A DNA stretch of 52,529 bases from positions 1 through 52,529 of the forward strand of contig JALNYO010000025.1 in assembly GCA_023229765.1 (NCBI GenBank). Direction: 5' to 3'. How positions within the stretch are numbered: position 1 is the first letter of the stretch; every line of letters starts with the position of its first letter. A model generated the notes under the pieces. The model saw only the letters and a program-made list of their open reading frames with translations, was not told the origin of the DNA and made no database searches. A program made the position numbers and the translations under genes. This document shows positions 8,314 through 17,009 of this stretch, piece by piece. Source of the stretch: Syntrophales bacterium (GTDB taxonomy: Bacteria > Desulfobacterota > Syntrophia > Syntrophales > UBA5619).

Positions 8314-8542
8314 TTCCTGAAAATAAAAAGGGCATAATATCATTTGAAACACACACACAAATAATGTACGATAAAACCATAAAATACGTGTGGAATCCTG
8401 AAAAAAAGAATGGTTAAAGGTCAGTGAAGGAATGTATTTTTCGAACAAGCAATAATTCATCTTTTGCGGGATGATATATGGGAAATAACTGATCATCCCG
8501 ACCAGGCAAGCTGCCCAGGACAAAAGCTTCACTTTAGAGGTA
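8314..8542. other. AT-rich intergenic stretch with one hairpin
   Basis: No gene is recognised between lpxK and inverted-repeat element C. A 9-bp inverted pair, CGGGATGAT (8467-8475) and ATCATCCCG (8492-8500), could fold, but no T-run follows and its role is unclear. Confidence 0.4.
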
Positions 8543-8683
8543 ATTGCAAAACTCCGTGTCATGCCCGAATGCTTTTGTCGGGCATCCATGATTTCAAATA
8601 GTTAAAAACTGGATTATGAACATTAAACTTCGTTTTCCCGCCCAGAAGCGTCGCGGGAATGACAGCGTTGGGAGTTTTGCAAT
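8543..8683. mobile_element. MITE-like inverted-repeat element, copy C (141 bp)
   Basis: The tips ATTGCAAAAC (8543-8552) and GTTTTGCAAT (8674-8683) are identical to copies A and B. The interior resembles copy A (TGTCGGGCATCCATGATT, GAACATTAAACTTCG, CGTCGCGGGAATGACAG). The promoter-bearing tail of copies A and B is absent. It ends 38 bases before the antitoxin start codon. Confidence 0.7.
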
Positions 8684-8721
8684 GGGCTCTTTATTGTTGT
8701 AGGTGGAAAGGAGAAAAGGAA

Positions 8722-8940
8722 ATGGGAGTTGCTTTATCTGTAGAGAAAATGTCGATTGAAGAGAAAAACCAAGCTATGGAAGCTATTTGGGATGATTTAT
8801 CTGAGAAAGCAGAAAGTCGATTGTCCGCGCCTTGGCACAAGGAAGTTTTAAATTATGGGGAAAAAGGAATTATTAGTGGAGAGGATGTTTTTATTGATTG
8901 GAATAATGCCAAGGAAAAAATAGAAAAATCAATATCATGA
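8722..8940 (+). CDS. addiction module antitoxin (Unstab_antitox / PF09720-like)
   Basis: This 72-residue protein has the helical, charged look of the short antitoxins paired with ParE/RelE-like toxins: a 'MSIEEKNQAMEAIWDDL' start, a central 'PWHKEVLNYGEKGIISGED' and a 'DWNNAKEKIEK' tail. The ATG at 8722 follows GGAGAAAAGGA. Its stop overlaps the start of the toxin frame in an ATGA, the usual translational coupling in such pairs. Because that toxin is truncated, the antitoxin is probably an orphan here, although it could still buffer a homologous toxin elsewhere. Confidence 0.75.
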   Translation: MGVALSVEKMSIEEKNQAMEAIWDDLSEKAESRLSAPWHKEVLNYGEKGIISGEDVFIDWNNAKEKIEKSIS

Positions 8941-9020
8941 AAATCAGAATCCTTTCATCTGCAAGCCAGGATTTAGTTGATGGCTATCAATTTTATGAAA
9001 AGCAATTGGAAGGCCATTGA
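8937..9020 (+). pseudogene. ParE/RelE-type toxin, truncated after 27 codons
   Basis: The frame starts at the ATGA overlap with the antitoxin and reads MKIRILSSASQDLVDGYQFY, a clear ParE/RelE-family N-terminus (normally about 95-100 residues). It stops after EGH, where the sequence changes to the AT-rich stretch leading into the 30-bp direct repeat at 9026-9055. The rest of the toxin is not found at either island boundary. The break therefore marks the left junction of the inserted defence island or of a deletion linked to it. Confidence 0.7.
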
Positions 9021-9025
9021 TTGAA

Positions 9026-9055
9026 TTGATAAAAACTTCCTTTTTCGTGGTGGGA
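9026..9055. repeat. 30-bp direct repeat at left end of the defence island
   Basis: The sequence from TTGATAAAAACTTCC to GTGGTGGGA matches 23716-23745 at 28 of 30 positions in the same orientation. The two copies enclose exactly the nine-gene minus-strand defence block, and this copy lies 6 bases past the stop of the broken toxin. It could be a target-site or attachment-site duplication, or recombination between shared 5'-leader sequences. Confidence 0.6.
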
Positions 9056-9138
9056 TCGTTTTCAGGAACCGCATCTTGGTCAAATTTCTGAAAACAGTTT
9101 TGGCAGATCTTCATTGGCACTATGATTCGCAGAGAGAA

Positions 9139-10503
9139 TCATTTTATGAATAATCCGCTTACAAAATATCCACCAGTCTTCCTGGGTCCGATGAAAACGA
9201 TCATCCCCTGCTCTTTCAACTTCTTTACCAAGCGTTCGATGGTTCTTTGAGGGATATCCAGGGCGGCAGTGATCTCTGTGACATTTTTGCCGGGAGTATT
9301 CCTGATGTAATCGGCAAGCCGGTCTATTCCCTCCGTTATCCCGCCATCTGTTCCGCCACTTATCCCGCCATTTATTCCGCCACCTTTCCTCTCAATGGCG
9401 GGACGCCGGGTAAACTTCACGACAAAAGCGCCGGTTATTTCCTTCAACTCAGGCTTGGGATTGCCGTTTATGACGCACCCCTCCACCATCCGTTGAAATC
9501 CCGTTCCCCATCCTTCGATAAAACCGATGTCATGGAATATGTTCGCCAGTCCCCTGTTGCGTGGGATGGAACGGTTTTCGGACAGCAGGTTCTTGATATT
9601 CAGTTCCTTGGGCAGAAGTCCCGGACTCCAGATCTCCAGGCGGTCGTCGAAAATACGGATCTGGATGTTGCCGGGGTCCGTATAATCCCGGTGGACAATG
9701 GCATTCACGACGGCCTCTCGCAACGCCTCCAGCGGATAATCCCATTTCTCGTCACGAGCGGCTTTGGCGCCGATACCTACGCCCATGCTGATATGCCTCT
9801 GGATAAATTCGAGGACCTCGCCGACCGCTGCAATCAGGTTCCCCTTGAAATCCTTCATGTCCAGGAAATGGACCATCGTCTTTCCCTTGAAGCGGGCGCC
9901 TTTGATCACAGCGCTGGGAATCAGGTCGTTTTCCTTTGTGAAACAGAGGTAGCCGGCGTTGGTAAGCTTTCCTTTTCTCAAAACCATCAGCTTCTCGATG
10001 ATGCGTCTTTCCGGGATTTTACCGAAATGAAAGACCATTTCGTTCAGGCGGCGGATGGCGGCCACATCCAGATCCAGAGTCTTGAAATCCTGCGAGAGCG
10101 TCCGTTGATCAAAATCGGGGAGCGTATAACGTTTGATTAGGTCGCGAATCTCTGTGGCCGACAGTTTCTGGTTGGCCTTTCCAACCCGGACATAGGCTTT
10201 CTCAAAGGCAAAAACCGGCTTGTTGTCCGACTCGGGGATCTCCAGCTCCACGATTTCGCCGGGGCCGAAGGTCTTGACGTTGATCGAGGGATAGAGGATC
10301 GGGTCCGTGTGCATCTTGATCTTGTTGGCCATTTCCTCCAAGGTGTCCTTGCCTATGCTCAAACCCGTCGGATTTCCCTGATCATCCAGGCCGACGACGA
10401 CCTTTCCGCCTTTTTTATTTGCGAAAGCGGACAGGGAAATGATGATCTCTTTCCAGGCAGCAAAGGAGGATTTCTTCTCCAGGGTTTCAGATTCTCGGTA
10501 CAT
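9139..10503 (-). CDS. AlbA_2 / Schlafen-like DNA-binding domain protein with ATPase-like and winged-helix parts
   Basis: The protein has 454 residues. The start at 10503 is chosen for its AGAGGAGAGG site; an upstream in-frame start at 10542 has none. Residues about 5-125 form an AlbA_2 domain (ESETLEKKSSF, 'ALSAFANKKGGKVVVGLDD' type motif, 'KAYVRVGKAN'). A GHKL-like (HATPase_c_4) segment follows with 'LREAVVNAIVHRDY' and 'LEIWSPGLLP'. After a Gly-rich tandem linker (GGGINGGISGGTDGG) comes a winged helix (about 390-445). Such proteins are annotated as transcriptional regulators or divergent Schlafen-type proteins and are frequent in defence islands. It is the last gene of the nine-gene run; the linker's 12-nt repeats at 9329-9384 could change length by slippage. 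Confidence 0.8.
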   Translation of the reverse strand: MYRESETLEKKSSFAAWKEIIISLSAFANKKGGKVVVGLDDQGNPTGLSIGKDTLEEMANKIKMHTDPILYPSINVKTFGPGEIVELEIPESDNKPVFAFEKAYVRVGKANQKLSATEIRDLIKRYTLPDFDQRTLSQDFKTLDLDVAAIRRLNEMVFHFGKIPERRIIEKLMVLRKGKLTNAGYLCFTKENDLIPSAVIKGARFKGKTMVHFLDMKDFKGNLIAAVGEVLEFIQRHISMGVGIGAKAARDEKWDYPLEALREAVVNAIVHRDYTDPGNIQIRIFDDRLEIWSPGLLPKELNIKNLLSENRSIPRNRGLANIFHDIGFIEGWGTGFQRMVEGCVINGNPKPELKEITGAFVVKFTRRPAIERKGGGINGGISGGTDGGITEGIDRLADYIRNTPGKNVTEITAALDIPQRTIERLVKKLKEQGMIVFIGPRKTGGYFVSGLFIK

Positions 10504-10547
10504 ATGATTCCTCTCCTCTTTATAAGGTTCGCTGTGCGTCATCAGAT

Positions 10548-11429
10548 TTATGCGGTATATTTCCCCGGTACCGAAGACCAGATGAAGCTTTGCGTATCAA
10601 TCATATCCCTTGGCTTCAGATAATCGCTTATTTTTGATAATTCGTCAGACACGTATTGAGAAAAGAGAAGCAACCTTTCGTAGCTGTTCCAATTGATTTC
10701 CGAACGATAATGGAGTTCAAAGGCAAAGGCGTCCGCTGCATACTGGGTCACTGACGGTTTCATGAACATGTACTTTTCAGGGAAGGCAAGAAACAGGAAG
10801 TATGTCTGAGTCGTCCATTTCGCAGCATTGATATTTTCCAAAGCGGTCGCAAAACATTCAAACCTCTTTGATAATTGCTCGGAACCATAGAGAAGCCCAA
10901 ACAAGGCGATTGAAAAAAGCTGCCTATTTTCGGCGGACTTCAATCCATCCGTCAACGTCATTTTTTCATTTTTAAATATCAAATTGGTTTTATTGACGAC
11001 CTTGAGGGCGTGCAGACAGATCTCTTCATATTCCCCAAGCTCCATTAAATCCGCGAATGCAGATTGGTTCAGTAAGTTGGTCATCAGGTTGTGTGCTTCA
11101 ACTTTGTACGCTCTTTCGTGTTTCAGATATTCATTGTCATAAAAACCCTTCGGGAATATTCGCGAAAACAAGGACACCAAATTCCCAATGGATCTGAATT
11201 TTACATCTTTGCTCTGGCCGGGCAGTCGAAGATTATCCAGAAGGGGGTGGGCTGCATCTTTGCCTTCGATTTTGGTAAGGAACGCCATGAAATCCTTGCC
11301 GATGGTCCTTTCGCCATGATTAACAAAGAATATTTTACAGTAAGGTCCGCCCGTTAATTCAATTATTTCTCCCAAGCCCCACGCTGTGACTTTTTCATAT
11401 CTGACACGATCCCCTTTTTTAAAATCCAT
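10548..11429 (-). CDS. DUF3553-domain protein of unknown function
   Basis: The protein has 293 residues. The N-terminal 50 (FKKGDRVRYEKVTAWGLGEI...) look like the small beta-barrel DUF3553, a KOW/Tudor-like fold. The remaining 240 residues are mainly helical and I recognise no catalytic motif. There is no signal peptide or membrane helix. It lies 22 bases after the GmrSD-like nuclease gene and 44 bases before the AlbA_2 gene, all on one strand, so the three probably act together. A substrate- or nucleic-acid-binding accessory to the nuclease is plausible but is inferred only from context. Confidence 0.65.
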   Translation of the reverse strand: MDFKKGDRVRYEKVTAWGLGEIIELTGGPYCKIFFVNHGERTIGKDFMAFLTKIEGKDAAHPLLDNLRLPGQSKDVKFRSIGNLVSLFSRIFPKGFYDNEYLKHERAYKVEAHNLMTNLLNQSAFADLMELGEYEEICLHALKVVNKTNLIFKNEKMTLTDGLKSAENRQLFSIALFGLLYGSEQLSKRFECFATALENINAAKWTTQTYFLFLAFPEKYMFMKPSVTQYAADAFAFELHYRSEINWNSYERLLLFSQYVSDELSKISDYLKPRDMIDTQSFIWSSVPGKYTA

Positions 11430-11451
11430 TTATCTCTCCCTCAGGTAAAAT

Positions 11452-13326
11452 TCAGACCTGCCAGATTCTCTTAGTCAATCCATAGAGAAGTTCTGAACGT
11501 TTTTCTAATGCATCGAGTGTAAATTGTGGAACTGGCGTAAATTCCAGACTGGATTGCTGGATAAAATTCTGCATTGCGGAATTCGACTTATAGAAGTCCG
11601 GCACCAAGGTCTGTGCCAGGTAAGGGGCACTGCCCGTATAGGTCTTTAACTTATTTGCGTATGATTCCTTTCCTGAAGACTGGTTATCTTGTCCTTTGAG
11701 GAGCAGGAGACCGCCAAAGCGGTTTCGCTCGTTTTCGAACAGCGCTTCATCTACATCGCCTTTAGCGTTTTTAAAAAGACCTCGGCTTTCGTCGTTCCGC
11801 GCAAGGATGTGTTCGATATGGTATGCATTGCTTTTTCCGGTTCCAGATACGTAATTGTACAACGTATCCTGAAGATTACATCCAAGTCCCTGAACGATCA
11901 ATAACTCTATTCGCGCAAGGAAGTATCGAAGAAACCGGGGATTATAATCGCCATACCCAACCTGCTTGAACTGAACATAGGTGAGTAGATCCTTCGAATT
12001 AGTGTTGCGACGACTATTGATTTCTGCAAGAACCTTCTCGTTGATAGTCTCCTCGATTTTTTCTTTCGGACATCCATGGAGCAAGGGATTCAGTGTATAA
12101 AGAAACTCCTGGAATTGGTTACTGTCGTATGCCCGATTCAATTGCAGCAATACATACGCCCGATCGAAGCCTCTTGCGACGGCTGCTATCTTCGTATCTT
12201 CGTCTGGATCGTTTACGTTACAGGCCGCAATGGTCAACATGATATGGCCATCCATACGGTTAAGCTGCGAGTTGTAGTAACACTCCGGTATTGGCGATCG
12301 TTCATTTTCACCAAGTTCACGGAGCTTCAAGAAAAGCCATGCATAGTAGCGGAATGGCCCGTCGAGGAAAACCTTGATCCCCTGTGCATTGCGCTTCAAA
12401 TGTAGCACATCGTCACAGATCGGTTCGAAGATGGCTCTGTGATATGGTCCGTCAAAGCTTTGTCCCTGTTTGCGAACTTCGGAAAAGTGCGCTCTCAAGT
12501 AGGTCCGGAAGAAATAGTCTGCTTCGTCTTCGGCCCTCGCTTCAAGCTTAGACAATGATTCTTGCCAGATATCCGTGTAATGATCAACCTCCGCCGTATC
12601 AATCTCGCCGAGGAGTTTTCCTTTCATGATCTCGTAAGGCTGAAGCCTTACCCCTCTGTCATTTATGACCTCGAACACCATAGGAACATCGGTCCGTGCA
12701 ACCTCAAGATTGATAATGACGACAGTACAGAGGAAGTAGAAGATGAACGTGTCCAGCTTGTGTCGGGTTGATAGCCGGGCTGAAAACTCTTTCCGGATGC
12801 GGTCATAGTTCTTGATGATATTTTCAGCTGTAACCCCGTCTTCGATCATATCCTTAGTGAGAGGCAGATCCATAAACAGGGCATGCATTATGGGCTCTCG
12901 CTTACTGTGCGCCATCCAGAACTGCTTCTTGCCACCAACCCCAACCCCGACAACCTTTGTCTTCAACCAGTCACGCAGGTCCGTCGAGTTAAAACAAGCC
13001 GGACCGCACATCTGATAGAGCGCGATCAACATTAATGTCAATGTGGTGAGTCGTTGCTGACCATCGACCACGAAAATGTGACCGTTTGTTTTATTCGTGA
13101 TGTATGTGTTCAAGTAGTACCAAGAGTAGTATTTCGCCACATTGGCTTCCGAGGGATCCAGATCAGCGTGCAAAGCATAGGATTGTTCAAAGTGGTAAAA
13201 AATGTCGTCAATCAGTCGTCCTACCTCATCCTCTTTCCACTTGTATTCTCGTTGATAGAAATCGATATGGTAGTTTGTTGTAGAAAATAGTGTGTTAATA
13301 TTTTGTTTTTCTGGATTGACTTCCAT
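11452..13326 (-). CDS. DUF262 + DUF1524 (GmrSD-like) restriction nuclease
   Basis: The protein has 624 residues. The N-terminal DUF262 domain shows YQREYKW (24-30) and the hallmark VDGQQRLTTLTL with DGQQR at 88-92, the ParB-like NTP-using motif of GmrS. The C-terminal DUF1524 domain is an HNH nuclease with HIEH at 503-506 followed by NERNRFGGL. This is the single-chain GmrSD architecture, whose characterised members are type IV enzymes that cut modified (for example glucosylated hydroxymethyl-cytosine) phage DNA. It is encoded 85 bases downstream of radC and directly upstream of the DUF3553 gene. All key motifs are intact; specificity is unknown. Confidence 0.88.
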   Translation of the reverse strand: MEVNPEKQNINTLFSTTNYHIDFYQREYKWKEDEVGRLIDDIFYHFEQSYALHADLDPSEANVAKYYSWYYLNTYITNKTNGHIFVVDGQQRLTTLTLMLIALYQMCGPACFNSTDLRDWLKTKVVGVGVGGKKQFWMAHSKREPIMHALFMDLPLTKDMIEDGVTAENIIKNYDRIRKEFSARLSTRHKLDTFIFYFLCTVVIINLEVARTDVPMVFEVINDRGVRLQPYEIMKGKLLGEIDTAEVDHYTDIWQESLSKLEARAEDEADYFFRTYLRAHFSEVRKQGQSFDGPYHRAIFEPICDDVLHLKRNAQGIKVFLDGPFRYYAWLFLKLRELGENERSPIPECYYNSQLNRMDGHIMLTIAACNVNDPDEDTKIAAVARGFDRAYVLLQLNRAYDSNQFQEFLYTLNPLLHGCPKEKIEETINEKVLAEINSRRNTNSKDLLTYVQFKQVGYGDYNPRFLRYFLARIELLIVQGLGCNLQDTLYNYVSGTGKSNAYHIEHILARNDESRGLFKNAKGDVDEALFENERNRFGGLLLLKGQDNQSSGKESYANKLKTYTGSAPYLAQTLVPDFYKSNSAMQNFIQQSSLEFTPVPQFTLDALEKRSELLYGLTKRIWQV

Positions 13327-13411
13327 GCTTGCCGTCTCCTCTCATAATGGCTGGATTAATTTGATAAGCTGTCGCTTTTTCCCAGCGCGCATACGGGTAG
13401 GCATCAGCCGT

Positions 13412-14074
13412 TTACAGCTTTCCCGCTTCCAGAAAGCTGTAATATTCGGTCCTGTTGAAAATGATATGATCCAAAAGCGTGATGCCCAGAACGGAACCAG
13501 CGGTCTTGAGTTGGGCAGTCGCTTCGACATCGTGGGGTGAAGGCTCGATGCCGCCGCTTGGGTGATTGTGCGCAACGATGACAGCTGCGGCGCGATCCGC
13601 AAGGGCATCGGCAAAGACCTCCCGTGGATGGACGGGCGCCCGGTCGATCAATCCGATGGACACGACCCGGATATTCAGAATTTCATTTGCCCCATTGATA
13701 CTGGCACAGAGAAAGTGTTCCTGCTTGCGATCCGCGTAATGCCTCACGTGAGGAAGCAGATCGGCCGGCGTCTCAATCTTCACCCCCTCCGGCTTGATGC
13801 GACGTCTGGCAAATTCGATTGCGGCAAGAATTAGCGTGGCTTTGGCAGGGCCCACGCCTTCAAAGCCGGTGAGCTCCTCGGCACTTATTCCTAACCCTCT
13901 TTCATCGATGACGCGGGACAGCTTTTCGGCTAAGGCCATTACATCCATTCCCGGCGCACCCTTGCCGAGCAACACAGCCAGCAACTCTTGATCGTTCAAG
14001 GCGGCCGATCCTTTACGAAGCAGCTTCTCGCGCGGTCGGTCCTGTTTCGGGATATCTTTAATGCGCTTGCTCAT
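13412..14074 (-). CDS. radC: RadC-family JAB-domain protein
   Basis: The protein has 220 residues, full length for the family. An N-terminal helix-hairpin-helix region (LTGFEGVGPAKATLILAAIE) is followed by the MPN/JAB domain with metal-binding HNHPSG (H169, H171) and D182 in PSPHD. The RadC name is historical, and a direct repair role is doubtful; the family is strongly associated with mobile and defence loci. It starts 4 bases after the hsdR stop, so it is probably translated from the same message and may be a regulatory or anti-restriction accessory. Confidence 0.9.
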   Translation of the reverse strand: MSKRIKDIPKQDRPREKLLRKGSAALNDQELLAVLLGKGAPGMDVMALAEKLSRVIDERGLGISAEELTGFEGVGPAKATLILAAIEFARRRIKPEGVKIETPADLLPHVRHYADRKQEHFLCASINGANEILNIRVVSIGLIDRAPVHPREVFADALADRAAAVIVAHNHPSGGIEPSPHDVEATAQLKTAGSVLGITLLDHIIFNRTEYYSFLEAGKL

Positions 14075-14078
14075 CTCG

Positions 14079-17009
14079 TTATGCCGCGACGAATAGATGG
14101 TTTTGAATCACCGTAAACGCCATGATATCGAAAATGCCGCTGGGGTCTGTGTATTTCGGGTCGCTCAACTCTTCATAGCGGCCGAGTTCATCATACGTTT
14201 CCTGTATCTCGCCATTGACCTGTCCACGATATGCGCCTTCGAGATAAACACTATCTTCGCGATGGGCATGAACGGTACTGCGGATGACCGGATCTGCCAC
14301 TTTTGCTTCGGTCACCTGTCTGATATAGAGGGCCTCCTCGTCGCTGATGTCGAACCTGGCCCGAATGTCAGCGATTATATCCTGAACCGAAACTTTTTTC
14401 GGCGGCGGACCTGGACCTTTCCCGCCCCTGCCCGGTTTGAGCTTCACCTTGCCTCCGCTTCGGACTTCACCCTCGTATGTTACGGCAGACTTGATGACCT
14501 CGGTCTGACGGATCTGCTTCATCAGTTCAGAGATGCTGCCCTGTTTGATGAGTTGTGGCCCGACATATTCCGCAAACGCGGCGAACTGTCTGATTTCGTC
14601 CGGATAGGTAAAAAAACAGGTGAGAAAGTGAAAGCTCTTTACCAACCTGGCCAGGAGATAGACAAAGACCTTTCGCACCTCCAGCGAGCCGAGTCTCGCT
14701 TGGAAACGAATGCGGAAGCCATGCACGGCATACTGCACCTGCGCGTCCGTTCCCGCAGCCAGCAGTTTTACGAAATCAGTGGCATCCTGCTGGGTGAAGA
14801 CTCCCGCCGCCAAAATCTCTGAGTGCAGCCTTGTGCACAGTGCCGGGTCCGGCTCATCCGGCTCGAAGGGGGTCCCTTTCCGGTACTTGGCGAACGCCCT
14901 CAGGATCGCCGCGGCGTTGTTTGTAAAGTCCACTACGACGACATCCTTTTTCCCCTCGTGGCAGCGGTTCAGACGCGACACCGTTTGCACGGCGTTTCTG
15001 TCCACGACAGGCTTGTCGAGGAACATGCCGGCAAGCAGGGGCTGGTCGAATCCGGTCTGGAACTTGTTGGCCACGATCATCAGCCGGTAATCGTCTCCCT
15101 CGAAACGATCTTCGATCAATTCGCCATCCCGCAGACCGTTGACCGCATGTTCGCTGACGGCTGCGTTGGTTTCGGGATGGACAAAATCCGAGAAGGCATA
15201 GAGCGCCTTGTAGTCCGCTCCTCGTTCTTTGAGCTTTTCCTTGATGATATCAAAGTAGCGGAGCCCCGCGATCCTCGATGTCGCTACGATCATCGCTTTG
15301 GCGCGGCCGCTGATAAGCGGCTTTACGTCCTTCTCGAAGATGCGGAGCATGATCTCGGCCTTGTATTGGATCAAGCCGTCATCCTGGTAGGCGACGTTTT
15401 GGAGAGCCTTGGCAACGACGCCTATCGGGTAGAGCCTTTCCTCATCCGGTGGCGGCACGATAGCGCAATGCAGATGGTAGAGCGTCTTGTAGGAAATTAT
15501 GCTTGTCGCCACGTCTACGATATAGCCCTCGGCAATGGCCTCGGCTTCGCTGTATGTATCGAACGGCGACCCGAACAGGGTAAGGGTGGATGGGGCGGGC
15601 GTCGCGGTGAAAGCTACGAAAAGCTGGTTGCGGTCATGCTCGCGGATGATCCTGGCAATTTTCTCTTCTTCATCCTGATCATCCTCGGTCGCATCGTCCA
15701 CATCCGGATCGTCCGTCTTGCGAAAAGGCACGCGGATGGCCACGCCCATCCTGCCTTCCTGCGACCGGTGCGCTTCATCGATCAGAAACGCCACGCGCAG
15801 TTCCTTCAAATCGGGGTTTTTCTCGATCTCCTCTAGAACCCAGGCAAATTTTTGCTGGGTCGTAACAACGATCGGTTTGCGCTCCTTCAAGAAACGGGGC
15901 AGGTCTTCCGATTTTCGGGCCAGCCCCACCACAGCCTTGAGGTGCGTAAATTTCTCGATATCTTCCCGGATGTTCGTATCAAGGGACTTGCGGTCGGTCA
16001 GGATGAAGACGGCGTCCACCAGTTTTTCGTTCGTGCCGGGCTTGAAGAGGCTGTGGAGGCGGTCGGCAAGCCAGCAGATGGAGAGGGTCTTGCCGCTGCC
16101 CGCTGAGTGGTCAATGAGGTATTTCCGCCCGATATCGCCCGTTGCAGCGAAGTGAGCCGCCGCATCGTCGGCCACTTTGCGCACCATGCGGCTCTGGTGG
16201 TAGCGCGGCAGGATCGTGAAGGCAGACGATGCCGGTTTATCTTCCTCCGCCTCGCGTTCGGGAGCGCGAATGAGGAAGAAAGACAGCATCTCCAGGATCT
16301 GGTTTTTCGACAGGACTTCCCGGTAGAGGAACTCCACCGGGTATTCGCCCGCCGTTTGCGGCGCGTTGGTCAGACCCGTGTTGTGCCACCGGAAGTTTTC
16401 GACGCGACTTGGATCACTGGCCGCCATAACATCGCTGGTGTCGGCAACGAGGTAAAGAAAGGGATGACGGAAGATCTTACGGGCGTGATCCCGGCCCGCG
16501 AACTGCGCCACTGCGTCATGGACATTTTGGTTTTTCTCGTGTTTGACCTCCATGGCCACGATAGGCAGGCCATTGAGGAACAGGACAAAGTCGATTTCTT
16601 GGTTTGTTTCCCCGAAGTAGAAATGGGGGCGGAAGGTGATGCGGTTTTCGCCGTGCTTTGTCGCGGCGGCGCTTTCCAATGAGCGTGGTTTGGCATAGTA
16701 GAGGTGAAACTCAAGCCCTCGCACCTTTAAGCCCTGACGAAAGATCATCCAAAGCGGCGTATGTTCCAGTTCCCTGCGGAGCGCCCGAAACACCTCGTCC
16801 CGTGCATCCGTGCCATAGTCATCCGCCAGCTTCTTGATCATATCGGCTTGGGTGGCCTTGAGAAAGGCCCAGAGCTGATCTTCGGCGATGTAGTGCTCGG
16901 CGTCCGTGATGTCGGTCTGTTCGAGGACGCAGTAGCCGTGCTCGCGGATAAGGAAATCCGCAATATGCTCTTGAAATTTCAGTTCCGGGGCTTTCCTCTG
17001 TTTAGCCAT
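14079..17009 (-). CDS. hsdR: type I restriction enzyme, motor/endonuclease subunit R
   Basis: The protein has 976 residues. The N-terminal PD-(D/E)xK nuclease has D140 (EIDFVLFLNG) and E154-x-K156 (MEVK). The SF2 translocase has Walker A AGSGKT (about 303-308), DEAH at 411-414, TATPAP, and late motifs including FQTGFDQP and VQTVSRLNR. A Lys/Gly/Pro-rich stretch (KLKPGRGGKGPGPPPKK) precedes the C-terminal region that normally contacts HsdM. The start overlaps the end of hsdS by 8 bases. All motifs look intact, so the R-M system is probably active. Confidence 0.95.
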   Translation of the reverse strand: MAKQRKAPELKFQEHIADFLIREHGYCVLEQTDITDAEHYIAEDQLWAFLKATQADMIKKLADDYGTDARDEVFRALRRELEHTPLWMIFRQGLKVRGLEFHLYYAKPRSLESAAATKHGENRITFRPHFYFGETNQEIDFVLFLNGLPIVAMEVKHEKNQNVHDAVAQFAGRDHARKIFRHPFLYLVADTSDVMAASDPSRVENFRWHNTGLTNAPQTAGEYPVEFLYREVLSKNQILEMLSFFLIRAPEREAEEDKPASSAFTILPRYHQSRMVRKVADDAAAHFAATGDIGRKYLIDHSAGSGKTLSICWLADRLHSLFKPGTNEKLVDAVFILTDRKSLDTNIREDIEKFTHLKAVVGLARKSEDLPRFLKERKPIVVTTQQKFAWVLEEIEKNPDLKELRVAFLIDEAHRSQEGRMGVAIRVPFRKTDDPDVDDATEDDQDEEEKIARIIREHDRNQLFVAFTATPAPSTLTLFGSPFDTYSEAEAIAEGYIVDVATSIISYKTLYHLHCAIVPPPDEERLYPIGVVAKALQNVAYQDDGLIQYKAEIMLRIFEKDVKPLISGRAKAMIVATSRIAGLRYFDIIKEKLKERGADYKALYAFSDFVHPETNAAVSEHAVNGLRDGELIEDRFEGDDYRLMIVANKFQTGFDQPLLAGMFLDKPVVDRNAVQTVSRLNRCHEGKKDVVVVDFTNNAAAILRAFAKYRKGTPFEPDEPDPALCTRLHSEILAAGVFTQQDATDFVKLLAAGTDAQVQYAVHGFRIRFQARLGSLEVRKVFVYLLARLVKSFHFLTCFFTYPDEIRQFAAFAEYVGPQLIKQGSISELMKQIRQTEVIKSAVTYEGEVRSGGKVKLKPGRGGKGPGPPPKKVSVQDIIADIRARFDISDEEALYIRQVTEAKVADPVIRSTVHAHREDSVYLEGAYRGQVNGEIQETYDELGRYEELSDPKYTDPSGIFDIMAFTVIQNHLFVAA

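Noticed and set aside
7663..8589. Minus-strand open frame of 308 codons over lpxK
   Set aside because: It is a shadow of lpxK extending into the AT-rich gap; no start signal or known domain.
9122..9142. ATGATTC/GAATCAT hairpin at the end of the defence operon as terminator
   Set aside because: The stem is AT-rich and overlaps the stop codon, with no T-run downstream on the minus strand.
9247..10140. Plus-strand open frame of 297 codons over the AlbA_2 gene
   Set aside because: It is antisense to a protein with clear AlbA_2 and winged-helix motifs.
14823..15836. Long plus-strand open frame (337 codons) inside hsdR
   Set aside because: It is antisense to the conserved helicase motifs of HsdR, has no ribosome binding site and shows no recognisable protein family.
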